IMG/VR virus record: IMGVR_UViG_3300045119_000107
Coordinates: 1 to 41,233 of that record
Direction: 5' to 3' (one strand)
Source: a virus
DNA length: 41,233 nucleotides
The position numbers and the translations under genes were made by a program. Below the pieces are notes generated by a model. It did no database searches. It worked only from the letters and a program-made list of their open reading frames with translations, and was not told the origin of the DNA. Positions 13,035 to 23,713 of the stretch are shown piece by piece. Position 1 is the first letter of the stretch. The number at the start of each line of letters is the position of its first letter.

Positions 13035-16000
13035 TCATTGACCCTTCGCCTTTTTAGACAACCCGATGGCGTACACCAATGCTTCTTCGGGAGTGGAAAA
13101 TCCACTCTTCTCAGCTATCTTGTAGTGCTTATTGTAGACCTCGTATCCGTACTTCAATTTACGAACTTCGTAATCACCAAGGTCTTTATTGATCTGATTC
13201 AACTGTGCGTTGAGAGGAGTTTGTTGTCGACGCAGTTCACTCAACTGATCGTTCTCAGAGACTTTACGAGTTCCAATTCCAGTAGCCTTGTTAATCTTGT
13301 TTGCTAGGTCTTTATTTGGATCCATTAGATCCTTGATAGTTTGAATAACACCAATCTTCTGTCCCAGGTAATCACCGGTATCCGGATTAATTGAAGACCC
13401 AGTGTAGAGATTCTTATGTGTCATCCTTTCAATTGCCGTTTGAGCAATAGGATTGAGAGAACCTCCTACATTTTGTAGCATGGAGTCAATAGTCCCGCCA
13501 CCAAACCATTTACCCAAATCTTGCGAGGGAAGAGGAACACTCCAGACGTTAGGTTCTGCCTCATCTGTAAGGCGTGCGAATCCAACGTCCTTAAGCCACT
13601 GAGGGTAATCAATATGTCCAAGGTCTGAAGGATTTACGCCGGCGAGATTGGAGATGGTGTTATTTAGCTGCGTAGCTGCCTGCATTCTACCGGGACGAGT
13701 TGCTAGAGATTCAATCATCAACGGTAGAGCTTTACGAGTCCAAGTGTAGAATGGCATTCCACGCTTCATTACATTTCTCTCGAAGGGTGTCAAGTCTCCG
13801 TAGTTGATGTTCCATTTGTTGACTCGCTTGCCAGCTTCGGTGGCAGCTTTCCAAAGTCCCGCAGCATTCTTCGCACCAAGGTTAGTCTTGTCTCCTTCTT
13901 TGACAAGTACATCAATGAAGTGAGCATAACGACCGGCCATTTCTCGCTTCTCTGAGAAGTTTTGGATCTTGTTCAGGATGGGATTTCTCCCCTCCATGAA
14001 CTCACTGGAAATGAATCCCTTGTTCATTCCAGATTGCCGAGCAAGATTCTCAATGTCGTCACCAGTTAGAAGTTGCTGACCAACTCGAACTCTAAGTTCT
14101 CCTCGTCTGCCAGTCACCATCTTCATACCCTGCGTATAACGATGAGGATTCTGTACGCCATCAAGGTAGTTCAGGAATGTATCACCGATGGCATTACGAA
14201 TGTGATGCGCAGGAAGAAGAGTGGTATTGGTCATCTTCCATCCACGCATCAACTTATCAAACTTACGCCAGAGTTGTTTAGTTTCCTCGTCGGTCTTACC
14301 CATGAAAGCACCGACACCAGTGTAAACATCCTTGACTTTTGGATCCATATATAGTTTGAACCCAGGCTTCATATACATATTCTTTGGAGCTTTTGCTTCT
14401 ACTAGACCGAGTTTCTGAGCTACAACTGGATCGTTCAGAACCTGACCATACTTCCCAACCAGACTACGATTGAAAGTGTCATTCAACATAGCTCGCTGAT
14501 GTTCAGCGGTGTGAGCCAGAAGGATTTTATCAGCCTCACGAATGGGCTTCATACCCAAATCGTCGGCTTCCTGTAGTGTAAGTTGCTCACCGTCCCTAAG
14601 ACGAGCCTTACGCACTCCCTTAATATCTCGGATCTTCTGAGGCGATCCACCCAAGTAGTGATGAAATACGTAGTTGCCTACTTCATCAGCATTGTCGTAC
14701 TTTCCTCTAGTTACATCTTCAGAGAAATGTTTCGCTGTCAGATTCTTGAAGTATTTCTGAACATCACCAAGATCTTTACCATTCTTGCCAAGCTCTCCTG
14801 CAAGAGAAACACCTTGTTCAGTAGCGTCGGCAACACGCTTTCGTTCAGTCTTAGTGAGTCCCTTGAATGTATCCACAATCTCATTGTGGGTTTTCTGGAA
14901 ATCGGTGACACCCATAGAGTTTGCTTTATTGAACAGCGTGTGAGTTTCACCAGGGAACCAGTAGTTGGTACTGAACATCTTGGAAAGACCCTTGCCGATT
15001 TCAGTATCGGCAATCTTGGCCTTAGCAGCACGAGCACCCTGGTAGGGAATGTCAGCGAAGGGAATCTTACCGAGAGGAATGTCTTTCCCAGCAAGTTTGA
15101 GGTTAAGGATTCTACGATTACTTTTCGCAGCACTTACCGCTGCGGTGGCTAGCTTTTGCTTTGCCATCTCGCCAGCAACTTCGCTCTCGATAGAAGTACG
15201 AGTAGCAGCAATAGCGTCACCAAGTTTTGCACCACCCGCTACAGCTTTCACAAGTAGCTCATTTGCAAGCTTCTCATTAGCTGTTACTGGAGTAGCAATT
15301 GGTCCGCCAGCTTTCACCAACTGCTTGCTTATATTCTTGCCAGCAGTTTCAGCTGCCTTCGCTACAGCCTTAGAGCCAGCATATTTAGCTGCTACTTTCA
15401 TAGCTTCATTGTTAACATCAATGGCATCTTTAGCAGCTGATCCCGCCATGATGCCTTTCGCACCTTCAGCTACAGTACCAACGCCCACATAAGTAGATGG
15501 GTTCATACCAATGTCCCACATTACTTGTGCAGGAACTCGTTCATACCAAGGAGCTTCCTTGGCAGGCTTGTACATCTTTACATTTGAATCCCAGGTAAGG
15601 TATTTCCCTGGACGATTGGGGTCCTTAATAACGTCAGGACTTCCAAGCTGCTGCTGTAGATCTACAGCACTTGTCTTTATCTTGCCTTGAACTGCCCGCA
15701 TAATATCAGCAGGAATATCACTCATGGATTTATTTGGATCGCCAAAATCACTGATAGCGGCATTCACTGGCTGTGCAGTAACACGATCCAGATAATCTAG
15801 ACCTTTTCCAACGCCCTGTATTGTTGAAGTTGCAATAGAACCAGCTTCATCTAGCAAGCTTCTAGGGTTGAGGAAATTGAGTCCACCACTACCACTCGCA
15901 TTATTTGAAGCTTTAATTTCCTTCTTCTGCTTGTCCATTGTTCCATGAAGCGCCTGGACTTTTGGAGTTGCCTGAGCGTATGGATTGAATGGTTGCGGCT

Positions 16001-16526
16001 GCCCTGCCACAGTAAACTTCGTGGGATCAAATGGAGTGGGCGAAAGAGGTGCAGAAGGATCAGGCTGAGCAATATCTACTGATGTTGGATCTACTGCGGG
16101 ACTACTTTGATCTTTTGGGGTTGAAACGCCGACCACCGGCGGCGCAATTGCATCGTAACCAGCCGGTAGAGTTCCCTTTGCAAACGCTGCTTGGAGTCCC
16201 TTAACAAGAGCAGCGTACTGTTTATCTTGCTGCTTGGATGCTTCATCCGCCGTAGTATTAGAAGCTTTGTTCCGAGCAGCTACTTCCTTATTAGAAGCTG
16301 CCGCAGTTGTTTTAGCAGCATCAGTTGCATTCTTTGTAATTTCCTTGATAGCTGCTGTTTTAGCAGAAGCCAGAGCAGTATCTAGAGGACTCTTTCCTGT
16401 AGTCTTTGACTTCTTATTTGATTTGGCCGCAATTTTGTCGAACCAGGGAGAAGTAGCTTCTCTTGCGCCAGAACTAGGCTTTCCAGCCGCTGCCCATTCG
16501 TCGTAACCACCGGGAACTACAGGCAT
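13035..16526 (-). CDS. large internal virion / DNA-ejection-type protein
   Basis: At 1163 residues the largest product here. The N-terminal third is Ala/Lys/Thr-rich and disordered; then come helical segments with several MxxGSAAKDA-like Ala-rich stretches, and a C-terminal region with NIKRG-like motif MKRGMPFYTWTRKALPLMIE (near residue 950), a sequence I associate with large internal virion proteins of short-tailed phages. No lysozyme or nuclease motif was found. It follows three smaller Gln/Ala-rich genes, the common position of ejected proteins. Overlaps the upstream stop as TAATG. The role is inferred from size, composition and position. Confidence 0.6.
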   Translation of the reverse strand: MPVVPGGYDEWAAAGKPSSGAREATSPWFDKIAAKSNKKSKTTGKSPLDTALASAKTAAIKEITKNATDAAKTTAAASNKEVAARNKASNTTADEASKQQDKQYAALVKGLQAAFAKGTLPAGYDAIAPPVVGVSTPKDQSSPAVDPTSVDIAQPDPSAPLSPTPFDPTKFTVAGQPQPFNPYAQATPKVQALHGTMDKQKKEIKASNNASGSGGLNFLNPRSLLDEAGSIATSTIQGVGKGLDYLDRVTAQPVNAAISDFGDPNKSMSDIPADIMRAVQGKIKTSAVDLQQQLGSPDVIKDPNRPGKYLTWDSNVKMYKPAKEAPWYERVPAQVMWDIGMNPSTYVGVGTVAEGAKGIMAGSAAKDAIDVNNEAMKVAAKYAGSKAVAKAAETAGKNISKQLVKAGGPIATPVTANEKLANELLVKAVAGGAKLGDAIAATRTSIESEVAGEMAKQKLATAAVSAAKSNRRILNLKLAGKDIPLGKIPFADIPYQGARAAKAKIADTEIGKGLSKMFSTNYWFPGETHTLFNKANSMGVTDFQKTHNEIVDTFKGLTKTERKRVADATEQGVSLAGELGKNGKDLGDVQKYFKNLTAKHFSEDVTRGKYDNADEVGNYVFHHYLGGSPQKIRDIKGVRKARLRDGEQLTLQEADDLGMKPIREADKILLAHTAEHQRAMLNDTFNRSLVGKYGQVLNDPVVAQKLGLVEAKAPKNMYMKPGFKLYMDPKVKDVYTGVGAFMGKTDEETKQLWRKFDKLMRGWKMTNTTLLPAHHIRNAIGDTFLNYLDGVQNPHRYTQGMKMVTGRRGELRVRVGQQLLTGDDIENLARQSGMNKGFISSEFMEGRNPILNKIQNFSEKREMAGRYAHFIDVLVKEGDKTNLGAKNAAGLWKAATEAGKRVNKWNINYGDLTPFERNVMKRGMPFYTWTRKALPLMIESLATRPGRMQAATQLNNTISNLAGVNPSDLGHIDYPQWLKDVGFARLTDEAEPNVWSVPLPSQDLGKWFGGGTIDSMLQNVGGSLNPIAQTAIERMTHKNLYTGSSINPDTGDYLGQKIGVIQTIKDLMDPNKDLANKINKATGIGTRKVSENDQLSELRRQQTPLNAQLNQINKDLGDYEVRKLKYGYEVYNKHYKIAEKSGFSTPEEALVYAIGLSKKAKGQ

Positions 16527-17707
16527 TACTTCGCCGTTGCGGTTCTAGTATTGGACTTTTGACCAATTCCCTGACCCGGATTAGCCTTTCTGTAGTAATA
16601 CTGTGCAAGCATCAAAGGATCATTCACGTTATTAGTTCCAGCGTTGGGATCATCGGTCATCTTAGAAAGTGGACCCCACAAATCAGATGGCTGGATACCG
16701 GATGGGTTTACAGACGATGCGGCCGAACTAGATCCGCCGCCTTTCTTACCGCCTCCACCTTTACCTCCACCACCTCCACCACCGCCTCCAGAACCTCCAG
16801 CGCCGCCAGTTTGAAGTGCAGCCAATTGATTCTGGAGAGTTGCCAACGCAATCTCCTGTTGCTGCTTCGCCAAATCCTGTGAAGAAGAAGTCGCCATGTA
16901 CTGTTCGTACAACTGATTCGGATCGGCAAGTCCCCAATGCTGTTGAGCCATCTCGGCCAAAGCGTCACGAGACTGAGTTCCCTGAACTGCTGAACTCAAA
17001 GCCCTTTGTTGCAGAAGATCGTCTATGATTCCCCGCCGCTGATCAAATGTGGCCTGCGCGTTCCCTTTATTCGTGGCGTTAATCGCTCCGAGTCTTGCAA
17101 GCTGATCCTGCAAATTAGACGTTTGGGAACCCACCCCTGTAGTCTGCCCCAAACCAATCGAATTGGCGAAGTCTTGATTTGCATTCACGCGACCCTGACC
17201 GAATTGCTGAACGTCTTGACCAGCTTGATCGAAGTAACCGCCGATCTTCTGTCCTTCGGCCGCACTTCGTTGCTCGTAGTCTTGTCGTCCAGCACCCAAA
17301 GCCTGAGAAAGCTGATCGTAGTAGCCAGCAACATTCTTGTCAGTGTTCTGGTACAACTGACTTTGAAGCGTTGGAATCGCCAGGTACGGATTCGGAGTGA
17401 AAGTCTTGCCAGCATCCGAAAGAGCTTTCGTCATATCAGCGATCGTCATGTTGTTGCCATTGGGATCGTTGATCTGAGTCTGGCCTTGGTAGAACTTGTC
17501 CAAGTAGCCGCCAGGCTTACTGAATGCTTCCCAGTTCGGTCCCATAGAACCACCGAAGTCAGCATTACTCATCACAGATTGAACTGGCACCTGACCAGCC
17601 TGGTCCAAATACGGACCCTTATTAACTGGCCCTGGTGCAGACGGCTGCAAGTTCTTTACAGCGGCAGCATAGTAATCAGGTGAAGTTGTAGAAGCTGAGG
17701 TAGCCAT
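16526..17707 (-). CDS. Gln/Ala/Gly-rich internal virion protein candidate
   Basis: A 393-residue protein: a disordered start, a long helical Gln-rich region (residues about 110-300), and a glycine tract of nine consecutive Gly within a Gly/Lys linker (about 308-330) before a short C-terminal part (PSDLWGPLSKMTDDPN). Composition fits virion proteins that travel with the DNA through a short tail. Start overlaps the upstream stop (TAATG). A one-mismatch word copy (17135-17144) lies inside. Function inferred from context. Confidence 0.6.
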   Translation of the reverse strand: MATSASTTSPDYYAAAVKNLQPSAPGPVNKGPYLDQAGQVPVQSVMSNADFGGSMGPNWEAFSKPGGYLDKFYQGQTQINDPNGNNMTIADMTKALSDAGKTFTPNPYLAIPTLQSQLYQNTDKNVAGYYDQLSQALGAGRQDYEQRSAAEGQKIGGYFDQAGQDVQQFGQGRVNANQDFANSIGLGQTTGVGSQTSNLQDQLARLGAINATNKGNAQATFDQRRGIIDDLLQQRALSSAVQGTQSRDALAEMAQQHWGLADPNQLYEQYMATSSSQDLAKQQQEIALATLQNQLAALQTGGAGGSGGGGGGGGGKGGGGKKGGGSSSAASSVNPSGIQPSDLWGPLSKMTDDPNAGTNNVNDPLMLAQYYYRKANPGQGIGQKSNTRTATAK

Positions 17708-18486
17708 TAGGCTGGTACTCCTTGTGCGGCTGCAATCTGCTTGAGAAGAGCAAGTTGCTGTTGATTTCCTGCTGTCTGCGTTTGATTAAATTGCGCCAAC
17801 AGAGCCGCATTCGCTTGATCCTGTGTCTGCTGCAATTGGCGAGCAGCTTGTTGCTGAGCTTGTTGTTGAACCCAGGTGCTTAGATCACTGGTGTATTTAC
17901 TTTCGAGACCACCAAGACCTTGCTCGTAATCAGACTGAGTACCCAATCGTTGTGTTGAAAGCTGATTCAAAGCCTGAGCTTTCGCAGATGCAAGTTGATC
18001 GAGCTTTTGAGCGTAGTTCTGACCAAGTGAAGCTCGCTGGTCAGTTGTGATTCCAGATGACAAGATGCCCTGGAACGCCATTCGATCCATCAGCTGCTTC
18101 ATATCTGAATCTTGATTCTGTAGCTGGTAGCCACGGTTCTTCTCGTAATTGGTATTGATGAGATTCTGTGACTCATCGTAACCAGCCATCTTTTGTGCAG
18201 TAGTTCCGTAGAGAGTTGAAACGCCTTGATCGAATCCAGCATTGTAAGGAGCACCTGCGGCATCAGTTGCACCTTGAACAGAACCCATCAATCTACGACG
18301 GATTGCTTCTGGATCAGGAGAAGACATTGGTGGAGCAGCAGGTTGTTGTACTGGCTGTAATGGATCAGAAACTCCAATACCGCCAGGCCGAGATACAGGA
18401 TTCAATCCAGCTTGTGGAGCCATCGTGCTTCTTTGTTGTGCGTAGTATTGTGGAGAATCTAAATTCCCCATAGTTCCTGTTGCCAT
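17707..18486 (-). CDS. Gln-rich coiled-coil virion protein candidate
   Basis: A 259-residue protein, disordered and Pro-rich for about 60 residues, then helical and very rich in Gln and Ala (for example VQQQAQQQAARQLQQTQDQA). The architecture resembles the next protein downstream in the operon and may derive from the same ancestor. Probably an internal or ejection protein. Starts at ATG overlapping the previous stop as TGATG. Confidence 0.58.
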   Translation of the reverse strand: MATGTMGNLDSPQYYAQQRSTMAPQAGLNPVSRPGGIGVSDPLQPVQQPAAPPMSSPDPEAIRRRLMGSVQGATDAAGAPYNAGFDQGVSTLYGTTAQKMAGYDESQNLINTNYEKNRGYQLQNQDSDMKQLMDRMAFQGILSSGITTDQRASLGQNYAQKLDQLASAKAQALNQLSTQRLGTQSDYEQGLGGLESKYTSDLSTWVQQQAQQQAARQLQQTQDQANAALLAQFNQTQTAGNQQQLALLKQIAAAQGVPA

Positions 18487-18767
18487 CAGAAACCACCTTG
18501 TAGCTGCTGTTGAATCTTGCCTGCTCTACGAGTCTTCTGCAACCTGCGACGAATTGCTTCCTGCGTCAATTGATCCTGTGTAACTGCAAGTCCCTGAGTT
18601 TGTGCACGAGTACCGACTCGGGGAGCAGGAGAACCCCCTTGGTACACGTTTGTTCCACGAGCAGCTTGCCCCATCGGACCACGGGAATCAACTAGTCCCA
18701 AAAGAGAAGCAATCAATCCACCTGAACTTCCCTGAGCTTGTCCTGGCAAACCTCTCGCTGGCGGCAT
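18486..18767 (-). CDS. small disordered virion-operon protein
   Basis: A 93-residue Gly/Pro/Gln-rich protein (MPPARGLPGQAQGSSGGLIA) with a basic helical C-terminus (EAIRRRLQKTRRAGKIQQQL). The EAIRRRL element also occurs in the following gene product (PEAIRRRLMGSV), linking the two. TAGGAG precedes the ATG. Function unknown. Confidence 0.55.
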   Translation of the reverse strand: MPPARGLPGQAQGSSGGLIASLLGLVDSRGPMGQAARGTNVYQGGSPAPRVGTRAQTQGLAVTQDQLTQEAIRRRLQKTRRAGKIQQQLQGGF

Positions 18768-18776
18768 TATTGACTC

Positions 18777-20669
18777 CTATGCAGTAATTGACCACGAAAT
18801 ACCATCAAGATTGAGATATTGAAGACCGCTGGGGGTACCAATTTTATAATCTTGTTGTAGCACGACACTACCATCAAGACCAATGTCCAAACGTATTCCT
18901 CCACCAAATACCTGCACAATATAAGAAATAGCAGCAACTGGTGTTCGGAATCCAACTGGCATTGTAGCAATTTGTGATCCACCTGCACTAATCGCATTAG
19001 GATTACGGGTGCAACCACCACGTAGAAATACTCGATCACCTTCCAAACGATACTGGCACGGTGCATAACCTCCAGCATTACTCCACCCTGACGCAAATGG
19101 AAGTGCTGCCCACGCAGTTGTTCCAACAGAAGTACCTGGAGTACCTGGATCACCTTTTGCTCCACCAATAGGAATAATTGAAAGATACGAGCGAGATGCT
19201 TGAAAACTATGAATAGCATCAACTGCCATCCATACTGCTACATAATCTCCAACTCGTAGTGAAGCAATCAATTCACCATCACTAGGATTATAGTCATTAG
19301 AACTACCCATGTTATTGGAGCCAACCGGATTAGAACTAGCTAAAATATTCATGGTAGTAGGATCATGAACCTGAATATACGTATCAGTATACTGTGTTCG
19401 AGCAGCCCAACTTTGACTTAGATGAATTCCAATACGATATAGCCCAGCAACATCACATACTGCTACAGTTCCATTAGCGTGCAGATGAAAACCTTGTACT
19501 AAAGCAGGAGCAGCAGGTAGAAGTTGAACTTTGGTAGACGGATTGATAGTTGCAGGACCTGTGAATGAACCCCACCAGTAATTTGCAGACGCTAGATTCC
19601 CAGCAATTCCTGGATCACCTTTATCACCCTTAGTTCCACCAACCGGCATGACCAAAATACTAGAACGAGCATCAACATTTCCAGCCAAGGGTGTCATTAC
19701 ATACCCTTGAATGTAGTCTCCCACCGCCATGTTAAACATAACTTCATGAACGGGACCAGCAAAGAAAGCATTCCCACTAATTCCAGTACTTACCATATCG
19801 TGAGATGCAATTTGAGTACCGCCTGAATTAAATTGTGTTAAACGTAACTGCGCCCATGCCCACGGAGAAGTAGGACCAGTCAAACTTACTTCTAATTGCA
19901 CTCGATAACGACCAGCATTCTGTGCAACGAGATTGATGCCACTGGCTGTAAATCCATTAATAAATGTAGTAGGCGGCGTAGCAGCAATAAACGATACTGC
20001 TGCCCATGTATTTGCTGTAACGGCTCCAGCTACTAAACCAAGGTACGCATAGCTAGACTGAGATGCTGTAAAATCTGGACCTGTATCTCCCTTATCTCCC
20101 TTTGGCCCTCCCATTGGCCAAATGAAGAAACTAGATTGTGTTAGAACACTAAATCCTGCACCTGCAATGAGTGAGTTGACAACAAGAGTATCTCCAACCT
20201 GCATATCAAACTGACCAGCCGCATCAGCTTGATTGTATGGAAATCCACTAGCTGCTGCTAAACCAATATGATCCCAAGCAACAATTGTAGCAGCTCCACG
20301 CATTTGAGCAATACTAACCCAAAATGGATTTGCAGTAGCAGTATTTGTACCTGTTCCAACAATTGCTAGAGCTGAATATTTACCAGCTACATCACAACGA
20401 ACTGCGCCACTAACAAGAGTAAACCCCGACCGCATACTAGCTACATCAATTGGAAGATTAGTCCATACGTTATTGCCAATAACTGTATTCGCTACGAGAC
20501 GACTTGCCCAATAATTAGCTGTACTGCTTCCACCTTGAACTTGAATCCACTGCGTTCCATCAGATAGGAACATTGTCTTAGAAGTAGTGTTGAAATACGT
20601 ATCTCCCGCAGAACCTACTGGTGGAGCAGTAGCATACGGCGCAGCATTCGTAATTCCGTAAGAACGCAT
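18777..20669 (-). CDS. tail fibre/surface protein with three collagen-linked beta modules
   Basis: A 630-residue protein; the ATG at 20669 overlaps the stop of the upstream fibre as TAATG, and the longer frame to 20753 would lie inside that gene. It contains three similar beta-rich modules of about 150 residues, each with an AGxY strand, a VGD turn and an ending of the form P-x-GG-x-KGD followed by a short Gly-x-Y collagen stub. A different C-terminal domain follows (about 115 residues, beta, with one Cys pair). Such fibres trimerise through collagen-like parts and present C1q/TNF-like jelly-roll domains to host surface glycans. Receptor unknown. Confidence 0.7.
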   Translation of the reverse strand: MRSYGITNAAPYATAPPVGSAGDTYFNTTSKTMFLSDGTQWIQVQGGSSTANYWASRLVANTVIGNNVWTNLPIDVASMRSGFTLVSGAVRCDVAGKYSALAIVGTGTNTATANPFWVSIAQMRGAATIVAWDHIGLAAASGFPYNQADAAGQFDMQVGDTLVVNSLIAGAGFSVLTQSSFFIWPMGGPKGDKGDTGPDFTASQSSYAYLGLVAGAVTANTWAAVSFIAATPPTTFINGFTASGINLVAQNAGRYRVQLEVSLTGPTSPWAWAQLRLTQFNSGGTQIASHDMVSTGISGNAFFAGPVHEVMFNMAVGDYIQGYVMTPLAGNVDARSSILVMPVGGTKGDKGDPGIAGNLASANYWWGSFTGPATINPSTKVQLLPAAPALVQGFHLHANGTVAVCDVAGLYRIGIHLSQSWAARTQYTDTYIQVHDPTTMNILASSNPVGSNNMGSSNDYNPSDGELIASLRVGDYVAVWMAVDAIHSFQASRSYLSIIPIGGAKGDPGTPGTSVGTTAWAALPFASGWSNAGGYAPCQYRLEGDRVFLRGGCTRNPNAISAGGSQIATMPVGFRTPVAAISYIVQVFGGGIRLDIGLDGSVVLQQDYKIGTPSGLQYLNLDGISWSITA

Positions 20670-21997
20670 TATCCCATCACCACCGCTCTGTACCCCACTC
20701 CAAGATTTGGATTGTAACGAATCGTTACTGTGTTCACAGTAGTAGCGTCCCAATCTACTTCAACAGCAGAAAATGGAGTGGAGCCATTCAACACACTTAT
20801 ATGCACATCTCTTGTATTTAAATTGTGAGTAATTACTTCTGGACTCGCAGTTCCTGTAAGAGCCACTGCAAATTTCTGAACTCCACCTGCGGGACCAGTT
20901 GGCCCCGTTGGTCCTGCTGGACCTGTTGCACCTGTATTACCAATTGGTCCTTGTGAACCTGTTGCACCAGTTGCTCCTGTTGTACCAGTATCTCCCTTTG
21001 CACCACCAACTGGAATAATACTGATACTAGTATTTACACCTTGAACTGTACGAGTATCACTAGAATAAGCAGCGCTTTGAATTACATCTCCAACTTGAAG
21101 ATCAACCAGTAGTTGCGCTACCTTCGTAGTGTATGCGTTAGCGCCTCCAGTGAAAGTAACAGTGTTGTTAGCAACAACAGATCCACTACGCATATGAACT
21201 GCGTAACCAGTGAAATTGGCTAGCGTTGTTCCTAGAGTAGTTATTGCAGCTAGAACTAAATAACGACCGGCAACTTGACACTGAATATCTGTGGGTGGTG
21301 GACCACCAGTCGCTACGAGTGAGAACCCACTTGATTTAGTATTAGCAGCACTAAGAGTTAGAAGCGTATAGGTACTAGGAGGAACGGTTGTATTTCCCGA
21401 AGCCCTACTAAAGAAATACGCTGACAAGAATGCAGTAGCGGAATCTTGTCCTGGTGGACCTTGTGTACCAGTATCTCCTTTGTCACCTTTTGGACCTTGG
21501 GGACCAGTAGCTCCAATAGGACCAGTTGGACCAATTGGACCGGGAACAGTTGAATCCGCTCCAGTTGCTCCAGTTGGACCTGTTGGTCCTTGTGGACCTT
21601 GTGGTCCAGTATTTCCGGGCGAACCTTGTGAACCAGTTGAGCCAGTATTTCCAGTATCACCTTTTGGACCCTGCGGACCTGTATTTCCAATTGGACCTTG
21701 TGGACCTGTAGGACCAATTGGTCCCTGTGGTCCAGTTGGTCCTGGCGGTCCAGCTTGTCCAGCAGCACCTGCATGAATATGATCTTCTCTTGCAGGAGTA
21801 TCTGAAATTCCTGGAAATGGCACAGTGCCAAGCGGTTGTGGATCAACCGGCATGTGGAAAGCCAGACCGAAACGATGACGCTCCGGAAGATCGTGATGAA
21901 ATTGATCTAGCTGGATTGACGTTGCTGTATAAAACGTCTCATCTGCCGCTAGGGGATCGTTTGACCCACCATCACTCTTCGGAGGTTTGTCGCTCAT
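20669..21997 (-). CDS. collagen-repeat tail fibre protein
   Basis: A 442-residue fibre: about 80 residues of N-terminal domain, a long Gly-x-Y collagen-like rod (about residues 80-190), one jelly-roll-like module of the same kind as those in the next gene (ending [11 protein letters not shown]), a second collagen rod, and a small C-terminal beta domain ([20 protein letters not shown]). The rod codons favour GGA/CCT-type A/T endings. It is probably trimeric and attached to the neck or tail. It overlaps the upstream 77-residue gene by 26 bp. Confidence 0.78.
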   Translation of the reverse strand: MSDKPPKSDGGSNDPLAADETFYTATSIQLDQFHHDLPERHRFGLAFHMPVDPQPLGTVPFPGISDTPAREDHIHAGAAGQAGPPGPTGPQGPIGPTGPQGPIGNTGPQGPKGDTGNTGSTGSQGSPGNTGPQGPQGPTGPTGATGADSTVPGPIGPTGPIGATGPQGPKGDKGDTGTQGPPGQDSATAFLSAYFFSRASGNTTVPPSTYTLLTLSAANTKSSGFSLVATGGPPPTDIQCQVAGRYLVLAAITTLGTTLANFTGYAVHMRSGSVVANNTVTFTGGANAYTTKVAQLLVDLQVGDVIQSAAYSSDTRTVQGVNTSISIIPVGGAKGDTGTTGATGATGSQGPIGNTGATGPAGPTGPTGPAGGVQKFAVALTGTASPEVITHNLNTRDVHISVLNGSTPFSAVEVDWDATTVNTVTIRYNPNLGVGYRAVVMG

Positions 21998-22205
21998 CCA
22001 CGATCCAATTTTGGTACGAAGGAAGGTCGGCCAATATTACATCGATCAAACCGATACCTTCGGAATCCATAAATTGCTGTAGAGGCCCGTTTACTACAGG
22101 GCTAGCGGGCAGTTCGTTTCTGAGCAAAATCTCTACCGCACGATATTGTTCTTCCTGAGTGCCAAACTTCGACAGTTCTTCTTCGACCTGCGCTCTCGTT
22201 ATCAT
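21972..22205 (-). CDS. small protein of the neck/tail region
   Basis: A 77-residue acidic helical protein ([20 protein letters not shown]) starting at an ATG that overlaps the previous stop. An exact TACTACAGGG on the plus strand (22092-22101) lies inside, encoding PVVN. It links the gp10-like gene to the fibre genes; function unknown. Confidence 0.62.
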   Translation of the reverse strand: MITRAQVEEELSKFGTQEEQYRAVEILLRNELPASPVVNGPLQQFMDSEGIGLIDVILADLPSYQNWIVDERQTSEE

Positions 22206-23713
22206 GTGTCCGTTGCCACCAGAGACTTAAGCATGAGGATGAAATTGAACGTGAGAACTCGGAGATTAGCCGTTGTATCCTCAGTGAGAAGTATACCCAC
22301 CTGACGGAAATAACCAGGGCCGGGAATTCTGTATTCCTTTGAACCTTGAACAACGAGATTGCCCGAAAGAACAGCAGTATCCTCTAGTTCATTGTCTACG
22401 GAATACGTGATTTGAGGAACTGCTCCCCCATCTGAATCAAGGTTTGGCAGAAAGAGTTTGCATCGCTTCATGTCAAAAGTGTCATTGAAAGCGAAGGGAG
22501 TCGTTCTAAATCGTGACTTGAAGGGATAGTTCTTGTCGGAATGGATAGTTTCGGAGAGAGTGTAGATCGATCGAGTATCTGTCGGCTCTACGTTCCACGA
22601 ATCTACAAGCTGCAACGTAGGCGGCAGGTTTGTAATGGTACCAGGATTGTACCAATTGAAGATTGATTGAGGACGCCAAGCTCCAACACCAGGAGCTACT
22701 TGCATTTCAGACCAAGAGTCAGAATCGATCGTGTACCAGAGATATGCACACGGCGTGACACCGTTAACTGCCGGCTGAGAAGTTTGTCGATAGCAAACGA
22801 ACAAGCGTCTGCCACTCATTGACAAACAGGTTTTTGCATCTCTGTAAGGGAGCGGACTCTGCTTGAAATAACTGCGTACCTTCGGAGATACTTCCTTGAA
22901 CACTGAACCGTCTGAACGCCACACTCCATCCCACGACAGCATGTAGATGAGTCCCTGAAATACTAGGACGCAGTTCTCAGAGATAGCTCCACGCTCTACG
23001 TTGAGAACTCGTAGCTGCCAACTCGCTATGTTTCCAGCAAGAAACAACTGCCAGACTGACATAGTTTTGAAGAGGATTAGCCGGTCTGCAAATGGAAGAG
23101 ATGCTACCAGCATCCCTGGCGCACCAGTACGAATCTTGATTACAGATGAAACTCCCCAAGTCTCTACTCCCGCAGGACCGGGATCAGAGAAATAGAAGTT
23201 GCTGCTCGTTAAACCATCGCATACCCAAAGCCTATCTTTGAACTCTAGTATGTGACAGCCACCAGGAGAACCAGCTACTGCGGTTAAAGTTGTACCATCC
23301 CATCTTGCAACTCCTGTAGCATCTATCAGATAGAGCCGATTGTTGTACTGGATGGCACTTAGAAACTGACGAGAACTACTTACTACAATGGTCCAGGTAA
23401 GTCCACCGTCCAAACTGGCAAGCGTTCTCCCCAAACCAGATTCAAACCCCGCTACAGTTTGTGGTGCTACCGAACCTGTGTCGTAAACCGCCAGGATTTT
23501 AGATGCGCCGCTGGGTGCTGTCTGTGACCAATTCTGGAAACCTGGACGTTTCTCTAGAGTTCGTGCAAGCGTTACGTTGAAGTTAACTAGCTCCGAGAAC
23601 TCTTGATCCCGAATCAAATCGTAATCGAGAGTAGTATTCAATCCAGCGAAACGCTGTACAACTTCACGATGTTCGTAACGTCGTAATCGACGGGGACCGG
23701 ATACATTTACCAT
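22202..23713 (-). CDS. gp10-like stabilisation/neck protein candidate (beta-propeller-like)
   Basis: A 503-residue protein with repeated WxxxxxSG-like blades (for example VCDGLTSSNFYFSD, YMLSWDGVWRSDGS), suggestive of a beta-propeller, and an N-terminal FAGLNTTLDYDLIRDQEFSE typical of phage proteins that list virion-stabilising or tail components. In P22-like phages gp10 sits between the adaptor (gp4) and the needle, and this gene has the same relative place. I chose ATG at 23713; a TTG four codons upstream is possible. The assignment is by architecture and order. Confidence 0.55.
   Translation of the reverse strand: MVNVSGPRRLRRYEHREVVQRFAGLNTTLDYDLIRDQEFSELVNFNVTLARTLEKRPGFQNWSQTAPSGASKILAVYDTGSVAPQTVAGFESGLGRTLASLDGGLTWTIVVSSSRQFLSAIQYNNRLYLIDATGVARWDGTTLTAVAGSPGGCHILEFKDRLWVCDGLTSSNFYFSDPGPAGVETWGVSSVIKIRTGAPGMLVASLPFADRLILFKTMSVWQLFLAGNIASWQLRVLNVERGAISENCVLVFQGLIYMLSWDGVWRSDGSVFKEVSPKVRSYFKQSPLPYRDAKTCLSMSGRRLFVCYRQTSQPAVNGVTPCAYLWYTIDSDSWSEMQVAPGVGAWRPQSIFNWYNPGTITNLPPTLQLVDSWNVEPTDTRSIYTLSETIHSDKNYPFKSRFRTTPFAFNDTFDMKRCKLFLPNLDSDGGAVPQITYSVDNELEDTAVLSGNLVVQGSKEYRIPGPGYFRQVGILLTEDTTANLRVLTFNFILMLKSLVATDT

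Noticed and set aside
21480-21776. Plus-strand Gly/Pro-rich frame opposite the collagen rod
   Set aside because: The complement of Gly-Pro-Pro-type codons again reads as Gly/Pro-rich sequence, so this is a compositional echo of the fibre gene.
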